Shown: positions 27,761 to 38,455, numbered from the stretch's first letter. The stretch is 64,000 nt of DNA from Limnobaculum xujianqingii (GCF_013394855.1 NZ_JABMLK010000001.1:1116001-1180000), one strand, 5' to 3'. The notes: generated by a model not told the origin, from the letters alone. Numbers and translations: made by a program.

Positions 27761-30700
27761 TTTTAAAGTCTCCCAATCCTGAAGTATCTCTGATAACAGT
27801 TCCACCGTGGAAAGGCTTACCATCCTGACTTCTTCTGCTCAAAAACTCCATAAGCTTTTCGTTAGCAATGTAACCAGTATTCACTTCTACGCTGGTAGCA
27901 CCCTGCGATTTTGCATAATTAAGTAATGTCTGAATATCACTAGAAGAAATATTGCTTGTTACATTAATACGTAACTGAGCAACACCATTTTGAACTTTAA
28001 CACTCTTAACATCTACACCCAACCTATCGGCTGCATCTAACACGGATTGTATATTTTCTTGATTCCGTGCATTCTCTTCATCCTGCGGCCCCCAACCTCC
28101 CGGAGTCCCAGAACCCGTTCCACCCATCTCAGTCTTTTCAGCATCCGTCAGGTTTCCACCCACATTTGGCACTGGTGGCTCATCATCCCCAAAAATCGCT
28201 GCGAGAATCGCTGCAAGACCAACAGCCCCTCCACCGCCACCACTGGCACCGGTGGATCTGCCTCCACCCCCGATAACATCCACAGTATCAAAGCAGGTCG
28301 CCGGATCACAACGGCCCAGCGCATTATTCTCAACCGCATTCTTCCCTGCCTGCGCCCCCGCAAACGCATCCGCAGTACTATCCCCGGTTACCCCGCCTGC
28401 CAAACCTGCTGCCACTGTGCTTAACAGACTAATCGTCTGCCTTTGCTCTTCCGTTAACATATCACGGGCAGTATCCGGGTAAAGCTGTTTGGCAATATAC
28501 TCGCCCATTGCTGCACCAGTTGCACCAGCTAATGCCGAATTACCATTAACATGAGCCACCACCGCACCCAATACCGCATGAGCCATGATATTGGCTTCGT
28601 CATTACCTTTGGTCAGGTCTTTAATCACATTCGCTACATAAGGTGCTGCCGCCCCCGCCAGCGCCAGCGACATATCACCACCTGCAAGCCCCTGCAACGC
28701 AGCCACCGCCGCCTGTGTCGCTCGCTGAACATTACTACCGGTACCAAATGTACGTAACCCGTTCTCGTATGCCTGCTTCTCTATAGCTTCCTGAGTGACC
28801 GCCAAACCACCCGCCCGCAGATCGGCCTCTGCCTGTGCCAATGCCGCCGGATCTTTCTTCGCTTTCTCACCGTAAATCGCACCCTGAGTGGCAACGATAT
28901 CGATCATCTGACCGCCTATCTCACCTATCAGTTGGATCTCTTTTAGCCGGTTCTGCTCTTTCTCTTTATCAAAGATAGGACTGATACTGCCATTAGCATT
29001 CTCAACATCACGACTTAAATCAGCAATATCCTGCTGCTGATTATCCCGATCCCGAATAATGATTGTTCCATCCGATATCGCCGCCTGGGTTGTGCCGGAA
29101 GTACTACCATCATTACCACCAGCAGCAATCATACCGCCCGCGACGTTACCGATAAATTTACCGCCACCGTCTCCACCGGCGCTAATCCCTACACCCTGAT
29201 GCTCGGTTTTAAACTCAGCTTTATTCTCAATGTTACTGAAACCCAGCGTACCGGTATCAAGCTGGTTTTTATCCGCACTGGCAATACTGCTGATCACCGC
29301 ACCGTCAAGCTGAGTGTGATTTCCTACCGTAATATCAAAACCACCAAGACCCGCATAAATCCCGGTTTGTTCCTGAACGCTATCGTAAGTGCTGTGCATC
29401 TTATCGCGACTATAACTGAAGTTACCGCCCGCGTTAGATCCCCAAATAGGAATACTAATTCCACCACTAACACTCTGCTGCTTCGCATCGTAATTATCGC
29501 TGTCCTGCTGGCTTTGCAGCCACAAGTCACGACCTACATTCATCGTGATCTGCTCACCGCTAACCAGCGCACCAATTAACGCCGTATCACGCTGACTGTT
29601 GATAGTCAGTTGATTACCGGTATCAATGGTGGTTTCTGCCCACTGGGTACCATCGCCTTTTTCATGGCCGCTACTCTTATTAGCATTAGCAAATATGCTA
29701 ACGCCCATCTTGCCTTCAGTACCAACACCGACACTAACACCAATAGCACCACCGCTACTGCTGTTCTTTCCAGTGGTTTTCTGAGTATTGGCCGCTCCCG
29801 TCAGCAATATATCGCGCTCTGCGCTCAGAGTAGTATCTCCACCAGCCTTAAGCTGACTACCACCAATCACGATATCACCACTGGCAGCACTATCCCCTTT
29901 ACCATAAGCGATAATGTTCAGGTTATTACCGGCATTCAATGCAGAACCTTTAATCGTATTCTGATCCAGATGTTGCTGCGAAGAGGATTTCTGAGAACCT
30001 ATAGACGCGCTGATACCAATCAGATTATCAGATTTATCTTTAACATCTTTCAGGTTATCCAGCACTGCACCCTGTACAGCCTGTACGCCATATAGCGCAG
30101 ACTTCACACCATTAAGGGCAGCCAGACGATCGTCACTTTCATCTTTGGCCTGCTGAGCGGCGGTAAAGCCAGAGTTAATCGCTCCTCCCACCACTCCTGA
30201 AAGTGCCAGACTAAGCCCCTGTGTTTTCTGCTCATACTTTTCATCACGCTGACGCAGGTCATGCCCCGGATCGATCAGCACATTATCAGCAATAATATTG
30301 ATATCTTTTGAAGCGATAACATCAGAGCCACCAATATGGGCCTGCCCACCAGCAAGAATACTCACACTACCACCGGTCGAACCAATCATGCTGGCGCTTT
30401 GGCTTTGAGTGGTGCTGGCATCATCAATCTGGTGGCGCGAGCTGGTTGTACCAATGGTAAAACCAAGACCTCCACCGCTAAATACACCGCTCTTTTTCTT
30501 CTCATTCAACCGATAAGTGGATTGTTCTTCAACTGCCGCTAAAATATTGACGTTATTACCGGCTTTTAGCTTCAGGTCACCATCACCAATGATTGACGAA
30601 CCAGTAATATTCAGGTCATTACCGGCTGACAGCGTCACATTATCACCACTTAACAGCGAACCCTTTTCATAGGTAGCGTAATCCTGCTCCACTTTATGGG

Positions 30701-33700
30701 TAACGGTTTTCGACATGAAACCCGATTTCTTTTTAGTTTCTTCAAAGAAACGATAATCACTTTCTGTTGCCGTGATGATATTGATATCTCGACCAGCATT
30801 AGCATAAATATCTTCTTTTGCCGTCACCGATGCGGCCTGAGCATTAATATCCTGACCCGCAATAATCTGAACGTGTTTACCACTGATAATCTCGGTACCC
30901 TGCTGACGAACAGATTCGGTTATTTCCTGCTTACGTTTACCGTGAGTCTCCTGATATTCACGGCTTTCAGCCGTGGTCAGGTTAACGTCACGACCGGCAG
31001 CCAGTGACACGGAATCCTCAGCGGTAATTTCTGCGGCCTGAGCATTGATGTCACGACCTGCGGCCATATTCAAACTACCGCCGCTCACCAGTGAACTACT
31101 TAATACCCCCTGCGCTTCGGTTTTATTCTTGCCCACCTGAACAGACTGGCTCTGCTGAGCGGTAAGAATATTAATATCCTGCCCGGCACTCAGCGTCAGT
31201 GGCCCTTTTTCTGTGGAAACTTCAGATGCCGTCAGCTCAATATTCTTCCCGGCATTCAGGCTCAACGAACCTTCGGACTGAATGGAAGCAATATCGCCCA
31301 CATCGGTTTGTGAGAAGGCTAACGTTTGATTTTTTGAGTTCAGACCGAAGCCGCCTGCATTACCAGAAACTGACCACTGCTGTGTTTCGGTGCGGTTAAT
31401 GATGCTGCCGTCCAGGCTCTCCAACGTCACCTGCTGACCACGAATGGTGGAGCCAATATTATTAATATCGTCCATCGCAAACATTGACAGATAACCACCG
31501 GCTTTTATCTGCCCGGCATTGATATTATCGATAGTGCTCCAGCTATCAATAAACAGGGAGTTATCGGCCAGTATGCTGCCATTGCTGTTGATTACGCGAC
31601 CGGCCTCCAGCTCAACATGCCCACCTTTAATCACGCTACCAGAAACCGCAGTAACATCGTTTTTAGCCAGATACAGTTTTGGTGCCAGAACCGTTTGTCC
31701 CTGAATGGTCACCGGTTCCCACCAGACGATGCTCTTATCCAGTCGGGCTATTTGTTCTGCGGTCAGGCTGACGCCAAAGGTTAATCCCAGTGAACCATAG
31801 GCTTGCGCTGCGTTATCAATCAGATACTGCATTTGTGACAAATCAGAACCAACGCCATTGATATAACGACTACCGGTCTGCTTTAACATCGCATCGCTGA
31901 TATAGCGGGTATCAAAAGCAGCGTCACCGAGGAAACGGTAATCGTAATCCGGATTCAGGTTCAGACGATCAAGGAAATAAGCAGAACCAATAAACTTATT
32001 TTTATCGGTAAAGCGGCTGTCGGTTTCATATGGCGCAGAACCCGGATGCATGCCGAGCATTCCGTATAAATCGTTAAACAGGCTGTTGTCCAGGCCCCCT
32101 AGTCCATCCAATTTCGGGTTGGTGGTGATCAGGTAAGGGCTGTTGGGGTCCTGACTGGTGATAAACAGGCCATTAAGGCCATTGGGTAATGAGAGGCTGT
32201 GGAAATCGTCCAGTGTTGGTATATCCAGCGTATGATTAACATCACCTGCATTAGCTACCGTAGTCGTATTACTGATGTCTTCATCAAAATAAGCATAAAT
32301 ATCACCTCCTGCCTGAATAACGGCCTGATATAAAGGGCCTGTCGGAGTACTGTATTTTATATCTCTTAAACGATGAACATAAACAAAAGACATATATTCA
32401 GCAAAATCACGCGTATATATCTTCTCTAAAACAGACGTTCCAGCTTGATAACTCTGATTATTCAGATTACTACCTATTAAGGTAATGTCACGCCCAGCCA
32501 GCATAACGCTGGCCTGATTCTCTAATGAAGTAGCAAGAATATTTAAATCACGGCCACTGACAATCCGTCCCGCATTTCCAACCGTATTAACGGTGATTGT
32601 CTCTCTATCACCAATCTGGTAACGATACTCAAATATTTCTTTTGATAGATCTGATTTCATGATCCAAAGATATTCAATACCATCATCAACAACAAAGGTA
32701 ACATGATTTTCAGGCATTCCAGGAGGCAGAATTAAACCTTCACTTCCCCCTACGGCTGGCGTACTCACTCTATCTACCTGAAAATCTAAATAGCTATTCT
32801 TAAATACTGTAGTATCGATCGTAATATCACCATCAATCGTCTCTATCGTCCCCGAACTGTTCAGCACCAGACTGTTAGCATTCCCTGCCGTATCCTTCTG
32901 CATCCACAGACTGTTACCCGCCAGAATGTCACCCTTCAGATTACTGATTTTGTCAGCAAACAGTTGCATATCCCCTGCCGCATACAGCAGAGAACTATTG
33001 GTGATGTCATTAACAGCACTCAGGCGTAAATCCCCGGCTGCGCCGGTAAAACCGCTGTGAGTAATAGAATTCTGACTGGTTATCTCAATATTGCCGCCGG
33101 ACTGAAGATTGCTGTTATCATCCAGTTCAATATCAGCAGCATTCAGGCTGAGAGTGCCACTGCCTGCTGCAATTTTGCCCTGACTGGTCAGTTTACCTCC
33201 GCTGGTCAGGCTGACACTCTGCCCCTGTAAGGTGCCGTTTTGAGTCAGTGCACCTGCGGTGCTGAGAGAAAGTGAGTTGCCTGCCGCGATGGTGCTATTG
33301 TGGGTAAAATCCTGATTAAGTCGAACAGAGATATCCGTTAATGCCAGTATCTGGCCTGAGTGATTTAATACATCGCTAATTAATGTCAGATTACCGCCGC
33401 TGAACAGCCTGCCGCTGCTCTGGTTATCAGTCAGTTGGGTGTTAATATCCAGTTGGTTTAGCGCCAGTACCGTGCCACTGTTGGTCAGCGTTTGCGCATT
33501 AACGCTGACATTCTGCCCCTGCAACGTGCCCTGTTGGTTAATGGTAGTGCCGTAGAGTGTCAGCGCAGCATCAGATTGCATAATGCCCTGCTGATTAATA
33601 TCCGCGCTGGTTAAGGTCAGACCGCCACCGGAAGCCAGTGTCCCTTGTAACAAAGCACTTTGACTGGCGTTCAGGACCATACCCTGCCGCGCCTGAATAT

Positions 33701-35699
33701 GGGCCGTGTCCAGTGCCGTTAATAACGGAGAATCCAGAGAGAAGGTACCGCCAGCAGAAATCAGCCCGGCTAAGGTGCTGGCAGAAGCTATTACTGCAAT
33801 ATGAGCATCGCTTAGCAACTGGCTTCCACCAAAAGTGTTCAGCGTAGTGGTATTCAGCCGGATATCCTGTTGCGCTTTAGCTGAACCCGCCAGGTCCACC
33901 TGGGCTGACTGAAGGGTCATACTGCCATCGCTGAGCAACAGCCCTGATGGCTCTACCTTCAGCCACTGACGTGCAGTCAGGTTTAGCCCCTGCTGTGAAC
34001 CAAGACTACCGGACAGCGTGATATTATCCGCCGTCAGTATTGTCTGACCACCGGACAGCATGATGCCGCTGTTATTTACTGTTCCGGCAGTAATATTTTG
34101 TAAGCCCTGAGTCTGTATTTTTCCCTGATTATTCAGTGAGGTGGTGTTAATAGTGCTGTTGCCGTTGGTGGCAAACAGCCCCTGATTTATCCATTCTCCT
34201 GTAGATAATGACAGGGAGTTACCGGAACTCATCTCACCCAGACTATCAACGCGCTCAGTGGTTGCCACATTCAGATTTTGCTGAGCCTGAATTTTTGACT
34301 GAGCGCCGGTTTGCAGGCGTGTTCCACTTAACGCAATATTCTGTCCGGCGCTGACGTTACCATCCAGCGCCAGATGTCCGCCCTCAAGACTGACATTCGT
34401 CAGCCCTGTAATGCGGGAAGCAGCATCCTGCTGTATCGACTGCTGACCTTTCGCTTTCACCTGACCGGCAGAAATCTGGCTGTTGTTCCATAACTGATAC
34501 TGTGCATCCAGCTGTGCCGTCCCCTGACTACCAACCGCACCTTCCGCATTAACTCCCGCCGCCACAGTGGCGCTGTTCAGTTGCAGGCTCTGTTGAGTAT
34601 TCAGGCTAACGTTATTACCAGCAGCAACGGTGCCGTTGCCAACGGTTATCTGCCCCTGACTGTTGAGCATGACATTACCTGCTGATGATACCGCCCCCTG
34701 CTTAATTTCAGTCTGACCACGACTGGTTAAGCGGATATCACCACCGGCTTTATGATTCCCCTGTAGTGCCAGCTCATCGGCCTGCACCGTCAGGTTACCC
34801 TGAGACAGGGTATTATTCAGCGTCAGTTTACCGTTAGCGTCCAGTTGGATATCGCCCTGCCGGGCATTCAGATTACCCAGGTTAACCCCGACGCCCTTTT
34901 CGCTGGACACCATATGGATACGGTTGGCGTACATTCCGCCTAACGCACCTGTATCAATCGCCACCCTCGGTGCGGCACCCTCTCCGGCAATGGGGGTAAT
35001 ACTGCCATCACTACCCACCCGGTTACTGCCGCTGATAACGCTTAAATCTTTTGCATATACCGCCGCATTGACTTCTGTAGCACGGGAGATAATCGCCAGT
35101 GAACTGCTGTTGCTGGCATCCAGCCCCTGTCCTTCAATGGTAATCGTACCTTTACTGACTTCCAGTGCCTGCACATTCCCCTGTGCATCCAGCACCGGTT
35201 TACCGGTGGTTAATGTCACGTTTGGCGTATTGATAAACCCACAGCCGCTACAGGTGATACCGTACGGGTTAGCCACCATCACATTAGCCTGTTTACCCGC
35301 CACTTCGGTATAGCCCTGAAGCTGTGAACGATTTGCGCCCACCACTTCATTGATAATGGCGTTCGCTTCCTGCCCGGCTTTCAGGTTGGGGTTATTCTGA
35401 ATCAGTCCACCCAGTTGAGTCTGATTTAATGCTCCTGTGGCATTGTTTAAAATCAGCCCCTCTTTACCGACGTTAAAGTTCTGGTACTGGTTATGGGATA
35501 CGCCCGCGCCGTTTGGCGTGGCAATATTCACCACCGGCACACCGTTTGCTGCATTTTCGGTATGGGTATTGCCCGATGCCACATCAATACCGGCAGCCAG
35601 TGCTGGCGCAACCGGCTGAATACACAGTAGCGCACTGATTAAATAGCTCAGTACACGACGGCGGGTTGAAACGGGTAGTACATCCATGTTGTTTTTCAT
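27747..35699 (-). CDS. cdiA: Contact-dependent inhibition effector CdiA
   Basis: A 2650-aa two-partner-secreted effector. After a signal peptide (LSYLISALLCIQPVAPALAAG) comes the TPS domain with GLIQNNPNLKAGQEANAII and NPYGITCSGCGF. Then follow FHA-1 repeats, a Tyr/Pro-rich and receptor-binding region at about residues 1090-1340 (PYLITTNPKLD, RLGD-like FLGDAAFDTRY, VLAPKLYLA), FHA-2 repeats to about 2100, and a pretoxin domain ending in VENN at about residue 2456. The linker to [10 protein letters not shown] is shared with module D. The last 105 or so residues (from NQENIQSVLDAADRLG to DFKIVFK) are a toxin I do not recognise. The frame is fully open. Immediately downstream of cdiB (22-bp gap). 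Confidence 0.95.
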   Translation of the reverse strand: MKNNMDVLPVSTRRRVLSYLISALLCIQPVAPALAAGIDVASGNTHTENAANGVPVVNIATPNGAGVSHNQYQNFNVGKEGLILNNATGALNQTQLGGLIQNNPNLKAGQEANAIINEVVGANRSQLQGYTEVAGKQANVMVANPYGITCSGCGFINTPNVTLTTGKPVLDAQGNVQALEVSKGTITIEGQGLDASNSSSLAIISRATEVNAAVYAKDLSVISGSNRVGSDGSITPIAGEGAAPRVAIDTGALGGMYANRIHMVSSEKGVGVNLGNLNARQGDIQLDANGKLTLNNTLSQGNLTVQADELALQGNHKAGGDIRLTSRGQTEIKQGAVSSAGNVMLNSQGQITVGNGTVAAGNNVSLNTQQSLQLNSATVAAGVNAEGAVGSQGTAQLDAQYQLWNNSQISAGQVKAKGQQSIQQDAASRITGLTNVSLEGGHLALDGNVSAGQNIALSGTRLQTGAQSKIQAQQNLNVATTERVDSLGEMSSGNSLSLSTGEWINQGLFATNGNSTINTTSLNNQGKIQTQGLQNITAGTVNNSGIMLSGGQTILTADNITLSGSLGSQQGLNLTARQWLKVEPSGLLLSDGSMTLQSAQVDLAGSAKAQQDIRLNTTTLNTFGGSQLLSDAHIAVIASASTLAGLISAGGTFSLDSPLLTALDTAHIQARQGMVLNASQSALLQGTLASGGGLTLTSADINQQGIMQSDAALTLYGTTINQQGTLQGQNVSVNAQTLTNSGTVLALNQLDINTQLTDNQSSGRLFSGGNLTLISDVLNHSGQILALTDISVRLNQDFTHNSTIAAGNSLSLSTAGALTQNGTLQGQSVSLTSGGKLTSQGKIAAGSGTLSLNAADIELDDNSNLQSGGNIEITSQNSITHSGFTGAAGDLRLSAVNDITNSSLLYAAGDMQLFADKISNLKGDILAGNSLWMQKDTAGNANSLVLNSSGTIETIDGDITIDTTVFKNSYLDFQVDRVSTPAVGGSEGLILPPGMPENHVTFVVDDGIEYLWIMKSDLSKEIFEYRYQIGDRETITVNTVGNAGRIVSGRDLNILATSLENQASVMLAGRDITLIGSNLNNQSYQAGTSVLEKIYTRDFAEYMSFVYVHRLRDIKYSTPTGPLYQAVIQAGGDIYAYFDEDISNTTTVANAGDVNHTLDIPTLDDFHSLSLPNGLNGLFITSQDPNSPYLITTNPKLDGLGGLDNSLFNDLYGMLGMHPGSAPYETDSRFTDKNKFIGSAYFLDRLNLNPDYDYRFLGDAAFDTRYISDAMLKQTGSRYINGVGSDLSQMQYLIDNAAQAYGSLGLTFGVSLTAEQIARLDKSIVWWEPVTIQGQTVLAPKLYLAKNDVTAVSGSVIKGGHVELEAGRVINSNGSILADNSLFIDSWSTIDNINAGQIKAGGYLSMFAMDDINNIGSTIRGQQVTLESLDGSIINRTETQQWSVSGNAGGFGLNSKNQTLAFSQTDVGDIASIQSEGSLSLNAGKNIELTASEVSTEKGPLTLSAGQDINILTAQQSQSVQVGKNKTEAQGVLSSSLVSGGSLNMAAGRDINAQAAEITAEDSVSLAAGRDVNLTTAESREYQETHGKRKQEITESVRQQGTEIISGKHVQIIAGQDINAQAASVTAKEDIYANAGRDINIITATESDYRFFEETKKKSGFMSKTVTHKVEQDYATYEKGSLLSGDNVTLSAGNDLNITGSSIIGDGDLKLKAGNNVNILAAVEEQSTYRLNEKKKSGVFSGGGLGFTIGTTSSRHQIDDASTTQSQSASMIGSTGGSVSILAGGQAHIGGSDVIASKDINIIADNVLIDPGHDLRQRDEKYEQKTQGLSLALSGVVGGAINSGFTAAQQAKDESDDRLAALNGVKSALYGVQAVQGAVLDNLKDVKDKSDNLIGISASIGSQKSSSQQHLDQNTIKGSALNAGNNLNIIAYGKGDSAASGDIVIGGSQLKAGGDTTLSAERDILLTGAANTQKTTGKNSSSGGAIGVSVGVGTEGKMGVSIFANANKSSGHEKGDGTQWAETTIDTGNQLTINSQRDTALIGALVSGEQITMNVGRDLWLQSQQDSDNYDAKQQSVSGGISIPIWGSNAGGNFSYSRDKMHSTYDSVQEQTGIYAGLGGFDITVGNHTQLDGAVISSIASADKNQLDTGTLGFSNIENKAEFKTEHQGVGISAGGDGGGKFIGNVAGGMIAAGGNDGSTSGTTQAAISDGTIIIRDRDNQQQDIADLSRDVENANGSISPIFDKEKEQNRLKEIQLIGEIGGQMIDIVATQGAIYGEKAKKDPAALAQAEADLRAGGLAVTQEAIEKQAYENGLRTFGTGSNVQRATQAAVAALQGLAGGDMSLALAGAAAPYVANVIKDLTKGNDEANIMAHAVLGAVVAHVNGNSALAGATGAAMGEYIAKQLYPDTARDMLTEEQRQTISLLSTVAAGLAGGVTGDSTADAFAGAQAGKNAVENNALGRCDPATCFDTVDVIGGGGRSTGASGGGGGAVGLAAILAAIFGDDEPPVPNVGGNLTDAEKTEMGGTGSGTPGGWGPQDEENARNQENIQSVLDAADRLGVDVKSVKVQNGVAQLRINVTSNISSSDIQTLLNYAKSQGATSVEVNTGYIANEKLMEFLSRRSQDGKPFHGGTVIRDTSGLGDFKIVFK

Positions 35700-35721
35700 T
35701 ATTATTATCCCGTGTGTTTAA

Positions 35722-37458
35722 TCAGAACATAAGTCCAATGCGGTAATAGACGGAGTACCGGTCAGCATCGAGCCAGTCCGGATATTTCAGTGGTTTGGAA
35801 ACCGTAAAGCTGCTGGAAACATGACGGTGAGCCGTAGACAATCCAACCGCCGCACCCCAGAGCGTGCCGGAAGCGTATTTATCCAGGCTGTCGTGATGCA
35901 GGTAGCCACCATCCACCGCAGTCACCAGGCTCACCTGCCCCATCACCGGCATGGTAAACAGATAGGTATTCAGTTCATTGCGCAGGTAGCCGCCGCTGTC
36001 ACCCGCCAGATATTGCTCTTTAAAGCCTCTTACCGAGCTTTCCCCACCAATGGTCAGGCGTTCGCTGCCATACAGCCGGTCAGAAGTCCACTGACCGTAT
36101 ACGCTGCTTAACCAGGTTACCCGTTCGGTTATTGGAAAGTAGTAACTGCCGGACAGGCTCCATTTGGAGAATTCCGCTTTAGGTGCGCCGGAAGGTTTTC
36201 CATCATCATCTTCCGCCCCCAACCATGGCACGCCCTGACTGTATGCCGGATTAAGCGTGGCAAAACCACCCCATAATTTTTGACCGTGGTTAATACCTAA
36301 AGTAACGCTGGAGAGCTTGCGGCTGCTGCTTTGCAACAGCACATCATTAAGATAGTTACGGCTAATGCGATGGGTTATCCCTAAGGAAAGCCCCGTTTTA
36401 ATATCTCCGTCGCGATATAGCGTCCAACTGCTGTTCAGGCGGTGGGTCTGGGTATCGCCCCGTGACTGCCAGTAGTAGCCCCGGTTATCGATACTGCTCA
36501 GGTAGTCACTCCAGGAGTAGCTGTAATCAAACAGCGCGTAGCCATAAGGGACGCTGAGGCTGGCCTGTAAGCTTTGGGCATCATGGCTGTTGGATAAATC
36601 GCTGCTTTTAGCACCGTTAACGAACCACTTATCGGCTATTCCCAGCAGGTTATTGCCAGTAATTGAACTGTTCATTTGCCCGGTACCGGTACTTTTTTGT
36701 CCGCTGTTATCAAAACCCAGCGTAAAACTCAGGGGGAATTCAGGCTGAGCAGTCAGGCTCACCACCGATAATCCCTGCTCACTTCCTGGCAGAATCTCTA
36801 TCTGAACCGGTACGGTACGCACCCGGTTAATCTGCTCCATTCCCTGTTCAATATCCCGCAGGTTAAAAATGTTTCCTTCCAGACCTGGGAACGCCATGCG
36901 AAGAGCCACCGTTGACTCACCTTCCAGCAGCACTTTTTCCAGTTTTCCTTCCAGTACCCAGATATTCAGCGTGCCTGAAGAAAGGTCCTGCTCGGTTAAA
37001 AAAGCCCTGCTGGTAATGTAGCCACGGCTGATATACCACTCGGAAACCACTTCAACTAATCTGGATATCTGAGAAATACCCATGCACTGGTTAACATAGG
37101 GCTGAATTAGCTGGTTTTTATCGTTTTCAGAGAGTCGGGTTGCCTGCTCTATATTGATGTGATTAATAGAAAAACACGGCCCGGATACTTCCGGTGTGGA
37201 AGGCTGAGAAGGAGTCTGCAATTCAATATTGCGCTCTAATTCTTCCCGTTGTTGCTGGTTTTGCAACAAGATATCGCGCTGTTGTTGTTCAATATCCCCC
37301 CTGTCGGCTGGATTTAATGGTGCAGCCCAGGCCGATGAGAAATAAACGACAGCAGTAAATATAGTAAATAATAAAATAATAAATTTAGTGACAATCAAAA
37401 ATGTAGATAAAAATAAATCTACAGTATCATTCCACACGCGTTTCAATATAAAGGTCAT
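35722..37458 (-). CDS. cdiB: CdiB outer-membrane transporter (FhaC/ShlB family)
   Basis: An Omp85-family two-partner transporter that exports CdiA to the cell surface. The 578-aa protein has an extended N-terminal hydrophobic signal (FIILLFTIFTAVVYFSSAWA), a Gln/Glu-rich linker helix (RDILLQNQQQREELERNIEL), POTRA domains (FSINHINIEQA, GYITSRAFLTEQDLSSGTL) and a C-terminal 16-strand barrel with SVRGFKEQYLAGDSGGYLRNE (the VRGY/F loop 6 motif), ending in aromatic-terminal GLMF. It is the first gene of the cdiBAI operon; the promoter must be within 37459-37650. Confidence 0.93.
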   Translation of the reverse strand: MTFILKRVWNDTVDLFLSTFLIVTKFIILLFTIFTAVVYFSSAWAAPLNPADRGDIEQQQRDILLQNQQQREELERNIELQTPSQPSTPEVSGPCFSINHINIEQATRLSENDKNQLIQPYVNQCMGISQISRLVEVVSEWYISRGYITSRAFLTEQDLSSGTLNIWVLEGKLEKVLLEGESTVALRMAFPGLEGNIFNLRDIEQGMEQINRVRTVPVQIEILPGSEQGLSVVSLTAQPEFPLSFTLGFDNSGQKSTGTGQMNSSITGNNLLGIADKWFVNGAKSSDLSNSHDAQSLQASLSVPYGYALFDYSYSWSDYLSSIDNRGYYWQSRGDTQTHRLNSSWTLYRDGDIKTGLSLGITHRISRNYLNDVLLQSSSRKLSSVTLGINHGQKLWGGFATLNPAYSQGVPWLGAEDDDGKPSGAPKAEFSKWSLSGSYYFPITERVTWLSSVYGQWTSDRLYGSERLTIGGESSVRGFKEQYLAGDSGGYLRNELNTYLFTMPVMGQVSLVTAVDGGYLHHDSLDKYASGTLWGAAVGLSTAHRHVSSSFTVSKPLKYPDWLDADRYSVYYRIGLMF

Positions 37459-37647
37459 ACCTTATCCATGGCGAAAATATAAATTAATTATTATTATCAA
37501 TTGGTTATATTATTTTTAGAAAATATTAAGAACTGATTTTGAAGAATTATAAGGCGAATCTGGTTTATTTAATACCTGTCAAAAATACCAGTTATCATCC
37601 TTGTTTATTATGGGTAGGAACGGCAAGAAATGAGCTAATGTTCTCTC

Positions 37648-37689
37648 GATAAATTCTCTGGAAATAGATTCACCACCAGAGAATTTATC
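37648..37689. terminator. 14-bp perfect inverted repeat between gloC and cdiB
   Basis: GATAAATTCTCTGG (37648-37661) and CCAGAGAATTTATC (37676-37689) are exact inverted copies with a 14-nt loop, 10 bp after the gloC stop. Most likely the gloC terminator, though it lacks a pure T run and could instead be a binding site upstream of cdiB. Confidence 0.55.
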
Positions 37690-37698
37690 AATAATTTA

Positions 37699-38337
37699 CT
37701 AAGTTCTGTCGGCAACGAATGGATTGGTCATTCGCTCTTCACCAAAAGTAGACATTGGTCCATGGCCCGGAATAAATTGGACATCATTGCCCAGCGGCCA
37801 TAACTTATCGCGAATTGATGAGATTAATGCCTGATAATCTCCCCGGGGAAAATCGGTTCTGCCAATACCGCCAGCAAACAACACGTCGCCCACGGAAGCT
37901 AATCGGGATGATTCAGAGAAGAAAATAACATGGCCTGGAGTATGGCCTGGGGTATGACGGACCAGTAACTCTACATTACCAAATTTGACAGTATCTCCTT
38001 CGTCTAACCAACGATCCGGAACAAAGGGTGTACAGTGTTCTAAACCGAAACGGGCGCTTTGTTCTAATAGCGTTTCCAGTAAAAAGGCATCGTCTTTATG
38101 AGGGCCTACAATTGGTACGCTGTAACGTCGTGCCATCTTACTGGCTGCGCCTACGTGATCTAAATGACCATGGGTCAGTAAGACTTTAACCAGCTTTAAG
38201 CCTAACTCTTCAATCGTCTTACTTAATATCGCTGGCTCACCACCAGGATCAACAATCACAGCCTGTTTAGTTTCTTCACACCACAATAATGTGCAATTTT
38301 GCTGGAAAGGTGTGACTGGAATAATTTTGTATTTCAA
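37699..38337 (-). CDS. gloC: Hydroxyacylglutathione hydrolase, glyoxalase II-type
   Basis: GloC (YcbL) hydrolyses S-D-lactoylglutathione in methylglyoxal detoxification; cytoplasmic metallo-beta-lactamase fold. The metal motif THGHLDH is at about residues 55-61; further ligands lie in RHTPGHTPGHV, SVGDVLFAGGIGRTDF and FIPGHGPMS. Length is 212 aa against 215 in E. coli, starting MKYKIIPVTPFQQNC. It lies downstream of mepK in the same direction, separated by a terminator. Confidence 0.94.
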   Translation of the reverse strand: MKYKIIPVTPFQQNCTLLWCEETKQAVIVDPGGEPAILSKTIEELGLKLVKVLLTHGHLDHVGAASKMARRYSVPIVGPHKDDAFLLETLLEQSARFGLEHCTPFVPDRWLDEGDTVKFGNVELLVRHTPGHTPGHVIFFSESSRLASVGDVLFAGGIGRTDFPRGDYQALISSIRDKLWPLGNDVQFIPGHGPMSTFGEERMTNPFVADRT

Positions 38338-38425
38338 AGAAGCTCTCCCTCATAGCTAATATGATTGTTATTTTAAGCAATAAATCATATTACCATTTCT
38401 TTCTGATTTGTTTAGCTCCCTGTAT

Positions 38426-38455
38426 AAAATAAGGCGTCTGATTAGACGCCTTATT
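38426..38455 (-). terminator. Intrinsic terminator after mepK
   Basis: Perfect 12-bp stem AATAAGGCGTCT / AGACGCCTTATT with a 4-nt loop; on the minus strand it runs into TTATTTTA. It lies 26 bp after the mepK stop. Confidence 0.9.

Noticed and set aside
28047..28757. Several plus-strand frames opposite cdiA (and their copies at 22.5-23.2 kb and 25.1-25.3 kb)
   Set aside because: They occur in all copies only because the cdiA DNA is duplicated; they are Pro/Arg-rich shadows of the coding strand.
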